Shown: one piece after another, positions 34,291 to 40,557 of the stretch
How positions within the stretch are numbered: position 1 is the stretch's first letter
How the letters are laid out: each line of letters begins with the position of its first letter
NCBI GenBank assembly: GCA_027307195.1
Contig: DAHUXL010000178.1
Location: 1 to 40,557, forward strand
DNA: 40,557 nt
Direction: 5' to 3'
Origin: Rhodanobacter sp.
GTDB lineage: Bacteria; Pseudomonadota; Gammaproteobacteria; Xanthomonadales; Rhodanobacteraceae
Translations under genes and position numbers: made by a program
Notes under the pieces: generated by a model
What the model was told of the DNA's origin: nothing
The model's input: the letters and a program-made list of their open reading frames with translations, nothing else
Databases searched by the model: none

Positions 34291-34833
34291 TCAGGACTTC
34301 GCCGCCGCGGACGAAACCACGGACTTGCCGTCGTGGCACTCGAAGCGGAACACATAACGGAGGCTGAAAGGTTTCGTTTCGCTGTCCACCACATGGCTGT
34401 TGCCATTGGCATCGGCCGCCCAGTGGCTGATCTGCAGCGGACTGAACTGCCACTGCAGCGCGGCCACGCGAACCGCGGCATTGAACTGGCGGCGGTCTGC
34501 ATCGGCCTGCGCCTCATCCACGACACGCACTTCACTGACCTTGCCGGCTTGATCCACTACCAACAGTGCCTGCACTTCCTGCGGTGGCGGACACGTGGCG
34601 AGCTGGTCAACGGGATAGATCGGCGTGATGCGCTGGAACGGCGTGGCGCCGCTGGAAACCTCGCCCAGCGCCAATTGGTAATGCACCATGCCGGGCGTCG
34701 ATACCTGTCGCCACGACGCTTCGCCGGTGGCCGGTGGCGCGGGTGGCTTCGCGCGCCGCGTGGGGGCACACGCGGTCAACAGCAACAGCCCGCCATACCC
34801 GGCGTAGCGCCAACCGCTTGCCTGTCTCGTCAT
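34291..34833 (-). CDS. TonB-domain-like lipoprotein
   Basis: A 180-residue predicted lipoprotein. The signal ends in a lipobox, GGLLLLTAC, at about residues 14-22, and is followed by a Pro/Ala-rich linker (RRAKPPAPPATGEA). The C-terminal part (ITPIYPVDQLATCPPPQEVQALLVVDQAGKVSEVRVVDE, then NAAVRVAALQWQFSPLQ) has the shape of the TonB C-terminal domain. TonB proteins normally have a membrane-spanning anchor and not a lipobox, so this is more likely a periplasmic or membrane-tethered relative than a true energy transducer. I chose the ATG at 34833, which has AGGG 9 bases upstream; ATGs at 34839 and 34842 are also in frame. glmU starts 72 bases downstream. Confidence 0.78.
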   Translation of the reverse strand: MTRQASGWRYAGYGGLLLLTACAPTRRAKPPAPPATGEASWRQVSTPGMVHYQLALGEVSSGATPFQRITPIYPVDQLATCPPPQEVQALLVVDQAGKVSEVRVVDEAQADADRRQFNAAVRVAALQWQFSPLQISHWAADANGNSHVVDSETKPFSLRYVFRFECHDGKSVVSSAAAKS

Positions 34834-34874
34834 CGCCATCATCCCTGTGCGCACTGGCCGTATCGTGCCCATGC

Positions 34875-34900
34875 AAAAACGCCGGCACAAGGCCGGCGTT
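34875..34900 (-). terminator. Intrinsic terminator of the atp operon
   Basis: A 9-bp perfect stem (34878-34886 with 34892-34900, 5-base loop) is followed on the minus strand by TTTTT (34875-34879). It lies 29 bases past the atpC stop and is a strong Rho-independent terminator ending the ATP synthase transcript. Confidence 0.9.
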
Positions 34901-34928
34901 CGATGCTTCTCGCTTGTGGCGTGAAACC

Positions 34929-35354
34929 TCAGTGCTTGAGGTTCTTGCGCAGACGCTCCAACGCCTGCAGCTGGGTCATCGCCTGGACCAGCTTGGCCTG
35001 GGCTTCGGCAATTTCCATCGCATCGGTGCGGTTGGCCAGCGCGTCCTCGGCTTCCTTCTTGGCGCGCTGCGCCGACGCCTCGTCCAGATCGGACGCGCGT
35101 GCGGCGGTGTCGGCCAGCACGGTGATCACCTGCGGCTGCACTTCCAGGATGCCGCCGGAAACCCAGAACTGCTGGCGCTCACCGCCGGCCAGCACCACGT
35201 CGACGTGGCCCGGCTTGAGGCGGGTGATCAGCGGGGCGTGGCGGGGCGTGATGCCCAGCTCGCCCAGCTCGCCGGTGGCGACCACCATCACGGCGTCGCC
35301 GTGATAGATCTCGGCCTCGGCACTGACGATGTCGACGCGAATGGTTTGGGTCAT
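34929..35354 (-). CDS. atpC: F1 ATP synthase epsilon subunit
   Basis: A 141-residue epsilon subunit of the F1 sector, part of the rotor stalk and an inhibitor of ATP hydrolysis. It has the beta-sandwich N-terminal domain ([52 protein letters not shown]) and a helical C-terminal hairpin. It is last in the atp operon, 56 bases after atpD, and is followed by a terminator. Confidence 0.96.
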   Translation of the reverse strand: MTQTIRVDIVSAEAEIYHGDAVMVVATGELGELGITPRHAPLITRLKPGHVDVVLAGGERQQFWVSGGILEVQPQVITVLADTAARASDLDEASAQRAKKEAEDALANRTDAMEIAEAQAKLVQAMTQLQALERLRKNLKH

Positions 35355-35410
35355 GACTCAGATTCCGAATGCGTAAGACACGGGGCGGACTGAAGGTCCG
35401 CCCTTGAGGA

Positions 35411-36880
<1,470 letters not shown>

Positions 36881-36892
36881 TTATTTGAGAGT

Positions 36893-36915
36893 GCGGCCAC
36901 GGATGGCCGCTTTTT
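36893..36915 (+). terminator. Terminator-like hairpin, antisense, between atpG and atpD
   Basis: A 7-bp perfect stem (36893-36899 with 36904-36910, CGGA loop) is followed by TTTTT at 36911-36915 on the plus strand, the strand opposite the atp genes. It would stop antisense RNA from the atpD region; on the sense strand it is an intergenic hairpin preceded by A residues and should not terminate. Confidence 0.55.
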
Positions 36916-36946
36916 GATCTTGTTCTGCGATCACGGACGATCGCAC

Positions 36947-37864
36947 TTATACAGCCGCGGCACCGCCGACGATTTCCGAAATTTCCTGCGTGATCGCAGC
37001 CTGACGCGCCTTGTTGTAGATCAGCGTCAGCTCACCGATCACCTTGTTTGCGTTGTCCGACGCGCTCTTCATCGCCACCATCCGCGCGGCGTGCTCGCTG
37101 GCCAGATTCTCCAGCGATGCCTGGTACACCACCGACTCGATGTAGCGACCCAGCACATGTTCCAGCACGGTCTGCGCATCCGGCTCGTAGATGTAGTCCC
37201 AGTCGTGGCTTGCTTCCAGCTTGACGCCAGCATAAGCCGACTCGCCGGCCGCCTGATGCGCTTCCATTTCCGACGCCACCAGCGGCAGCGGCAGCAGCGC
37301 GTCGATGGTCGGCTTCTGCGTCATGGTGTTGACGAAGTCGTTGTAGGCGAGGAACACGCGATCCAGGCCATTGGACGTATAGGCGTCCATCATCACTTTG
37401 ATCACGCCGACCAGCTGCTCCAGCTTCGGCTTCTCGCCGAGATGGCTGATGCTGCCGATCAGGTTAACGCCCCTGAGGCGGCGGAAGAACGAGATGGCCT
37501 TCTGGCCAACCGCCACCACGTCCACTTCCACGCCCTGCTGCTGCCATTCGGCAATCGCCGGCAACAGGCGACGGAACAGGTTGGAGTTGAGGCCGCCGCA
37601 CAGGCCGCGATCGGTCGACACCACGATGTAACCGACCCGCGCCACTTTCTCGCGCTGGACCAGGAACGGATGGCTGAAATCGGTGCTGGCCTGGGCCACG
37701 TGCGCAATCACCTTGCGCATCGAGCGGGCATACGGACGCGAGGCCTTCATCAGGTCCTGCGCGCGGCGGATCTTCGCAGCAGAGACCATTTCGAGCGCGC
37801 GCGTGACCTTGCGCATGTTCTGCGTGCTCTTGATCTTGGTTTTGATTTCGCGTCCGCTGGCCAT
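36947..37864 (-). CDS. atpG: F1 ATP synthase gamma subunit
   Basis: A 305-residue central-stalk subunit, slightly longer than E. coli AtpG (287). It starts with the conserved [36 protein letters not shown] and ends in [38 protein letters not shown], the coiled-coil that turns inside the alpha/beta ring. [12 protein letters not shown] is also present. The few extra residues are in the middle domain (about 195-225). It sits between atpA and atpD as usual. Confidence 0.97.
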   Translation of the reverse strand: MASGREIKTKIKSTQNMRKVTRALEMVSAAKIRRAQDLMKASRPYARSMRKVIAHVAQASTDFSHPFLVQREKVARVGYIVVSTDRGLCGGLNSNLFRRLLPAIAEWQQQGVEVDVVAVGQKAISFFRRLRGVNLIGSISHLGEKPKLEQLVGVIKVMMDAYTSNGLDRVFLAYNDFVNTMTQKPTIDALLPLPLVASEMEAHQAAGESAYAGVKLEASHDWDYIYEPDAQTVLEHVLGRYIESVVYQASLENLASEHAARMVAMKSASDNANKVIGELTLIYNKARQAAITQEISEIVGGAAAV

Positions 37865-37955
37865 GCTTTATCCGCTCGTTATGCTCGCTGGTGGGAAGGG
37901 GGGACATTGCCCGCCCTTCCGATTCGCCTGCTTTACCGATTTACTGCAGCCGGTA

Positions 37956-39506
<1,551 letters not shown>

Positions 39507-39567
39507 GGCAAGTTTTCCTGGGATTCGCGCCGCATCAGCGGCACCCGATAGGTTTTGATTCTTTGGG

Positions 39568-40101
39568 TCAGTGCGCCAGAGCGCTGGCCAGCTTCGCCAG
39601 ACGCCCGCGAGCGGAGCCGTCGATCACTTCCGCGCCGGTATCGATCACCACGCCGGCCAGCAGCGACGCATCGACCTGGGTTTCCAGTTCGATCTCGCGC
39701 TTGAAGCGGCGCTTCAGCGACACCTTGAGCTGCTCGGCCTGCGCCGCGTCCAGGGCCATCGCGCTGGTCACCTTGACCAACAGTTGTGACTCGGACTCGC
39801 GCTTGAACGCCTCGTAGAGTTCGGCCACTTCCGGCAACAGCGCCATGCGGCGCTGCTCGGCCATCTCGGTGAGGAACTGCGCGAACGGCGCATCGGCGGC
39901 GATACCGGTGGGCAGATGCAGCGCCGCCAGCTGCGCCGGCAGCACCCGCGGATCGGTGCCGAGATCGGCCACGCGCGGATCCTTCGCCACCTCGGCAGCG
40001 AAGGCCAGCGCCCGCGACCATGCCGCCAGCGAACCGGCGGCATGCGCCACTTCGAACGCGGCACGGGCGTACGGACGGGCGAGGGTGATTGCCTGGGCCA
40101 T
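39568..40101 (-). CDS. atpH: F1 ATP synthase delta subunit
   Basis: A 177-residue delta subunit that joins F1 to the peripheral stalk formed by the b subunits. It starts [20 protein letters not shown], the conserved N-terminal helix, and has the C-terminal signature [29 protein letters not shown]. Length equals E. coli AtpH (177). It begins 3 bases after the atpF stop, suggesting coupled translation. Confidence 0.96.
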   Translation of the reverse strand: MAQAITLARPYARAAFEVAHAAGSLAAWSRALAFAAEVAKDPRVADLGTDPRVLPAQLAALHLPTGIAADAPFAQFLTEMAEQRRMALLPEVAELYEAFKRESESQLLVKVTSAMALDAAQAEQLKVSLKRRFKREIELETQVDASLLAGVVIDTGAEVIDGSARGRLAKLASALAH

Positions 40102-40104
40102 GGA

Positions 40105-40557
40105 TCAGATCTCGGCCGCGAGCTGGTCGAGCAACGCCTTGTGCGTCGACGCATCGACTTCGCGCTGCACGATCTTGCTGGCACCCTGCACGGCCAACGC
40201 ACCCACCTGCTCGCGCAGCTGGTCACGGGCACGCTGGGCCATCGACGCGATGTCGTCCTGCGCGCTCGCCTTCAGTCGGTTGATCTCGGTGATGGCTTCG
40301 CCACGGGCCTTGTCGATGATCTGATTGGCCTGCTGCTGGGCCTTGTCGATGATCTCGGAGGCCTGCTGACGGGCCACCTTGATCTCGGCCGCGACCTTGT
40401 GGTCGGCGTCCTTCAGCTCGGCATGCGCGCGCTCGGCCGCATTCAGGCCTTCGGCGATCTTGATCTGCCGATCTTCGATGGCCTTGTTGATATGCGGCCA
40501 GATGAAGTGGACACAGAACCAGATCAGGATGGCGAACGAAATCATTTCGCCAATCAA
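40105..40557 (-). CDS. atpF: F0 ATP synthase b subunit (5' end cut by the window)
   Basis: About 150 residues of the membrane-anchored peripheral-stalk subunit. The visible part begins with the hydrophobic anchor [21 protein letters not shown], then a long charged coiled-coil ([23 protein letters not shown] onward). E. coli AtpF is 156 residues, so only about 6-8 N-terminal residues lie beyond the edge. The TTG at 40555-40557 is an internal codon and not the start. atpE and atpB are expected just outside. Confidence 0.95.
   Translation of the reverse strand: MIGEMISFAILIWFCVHFIWPHINKAIEDRQIKIAEGLNAAERAHAELKDADHKVAAEIKVARQQASEIIDKAQQQANQIIDKARGEAITEINRLKASAQDDIASMAQRARDQLREQVGALAVQGASKIVQREVDASTHKALLDQLAAEI

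Overview
The window is one continuous, GC-rich piece of a gammaproteobacterial chromosome. The best fit is the Xanthomonadales, probably Rhodanobacteraceae (Rhodanobacter, Dyella or Luteibacter-like). The clues are a XanB2-type chorismatase, a xanthomonadin-like aryl polyene cluster, monomeric isocitrate dehydrogenase, an MdtABC-type pump with two different RND permeases, and REP-like intergenic elements of a type I associate with this group. Taxonomy is inferred from gene content only. I see no insertion sequence, prophage, CRISPR array, tRNA or rRNA.

Layout. 1-2182 (minus): the 5' part of icd, a small lipoprotein and a LysM protein. 2330-10203 (minus): an mdtABC-like operon of adaptor and two permeases, with an operator-like palindrome upstream and no outer-membrane TolC component. 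10691-17809: mainly housekeeping and small genes on both strands (c5-type cytochrome, AcpH, an alpha/beta hydrolase, ZapE, a secreted protein, a DJ-1/PfpI-like protein, a membrane protein, a cupin, gpmA and an exported repeat protein). 17852-19535 (minus): hemF and a YdcF-like protein.

19692-32558 is the accessory centrepiece, an aryl polyene (xanthomonadin-type) pigment cluster. A plus-strand arm carries a ketosynthase, a chain-length-factor-like partner, a family 2 glycosyltransferase, an internally shortened cation/proton antiporter and a flavin-dependent halogenase-like enzyme. It meets a minus-strand arm head-on with 9 bases between stop codons. Read from its promoter end, the minus arm carries an acyl carrier protein, a COG4648-type membrane protein, an ApeI-like hotdog dehydratase, an LpxL-like acyltransferase, a LolA-like carrier, an MMPL exporter, an ApeP-like dehydratase and a FabG-like ketoreductase. 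A xanB2-like gene is divergent from the acyl carrier protein. In the expected scheme XanB2 makes 3-hydroxybenzoate from chorismate, the aryl starter is loaded on the carrier protein, the ketosynthase pair, ketoreductase and dehydratases build the polyene, the halogenase decorates it, and the acyltransferase, glycosyltransferase, LolA-like protein and MMPL protein attach it to a carrier and move it to the outer membrane. The acyl-AMP ligase that loads the starter is not in the window.

32549-40557 (minus): a small membrane protein, glmU, a TonB-like lipoprotein, and the F-type ATP synthase genes in the order atpF-H-A-G-D-C, closed by a clear terminator. atpF runs off the window end.

Points most worth a second look: the antiporter that has lost its ion-binding core in frame; the halogenase hallmarks; the missing starter ligase and single carrier protein; related palindromes on both sides of the mdtA/cytochrome divergence; and a cluster of hairpins between mdtA and mdtB.
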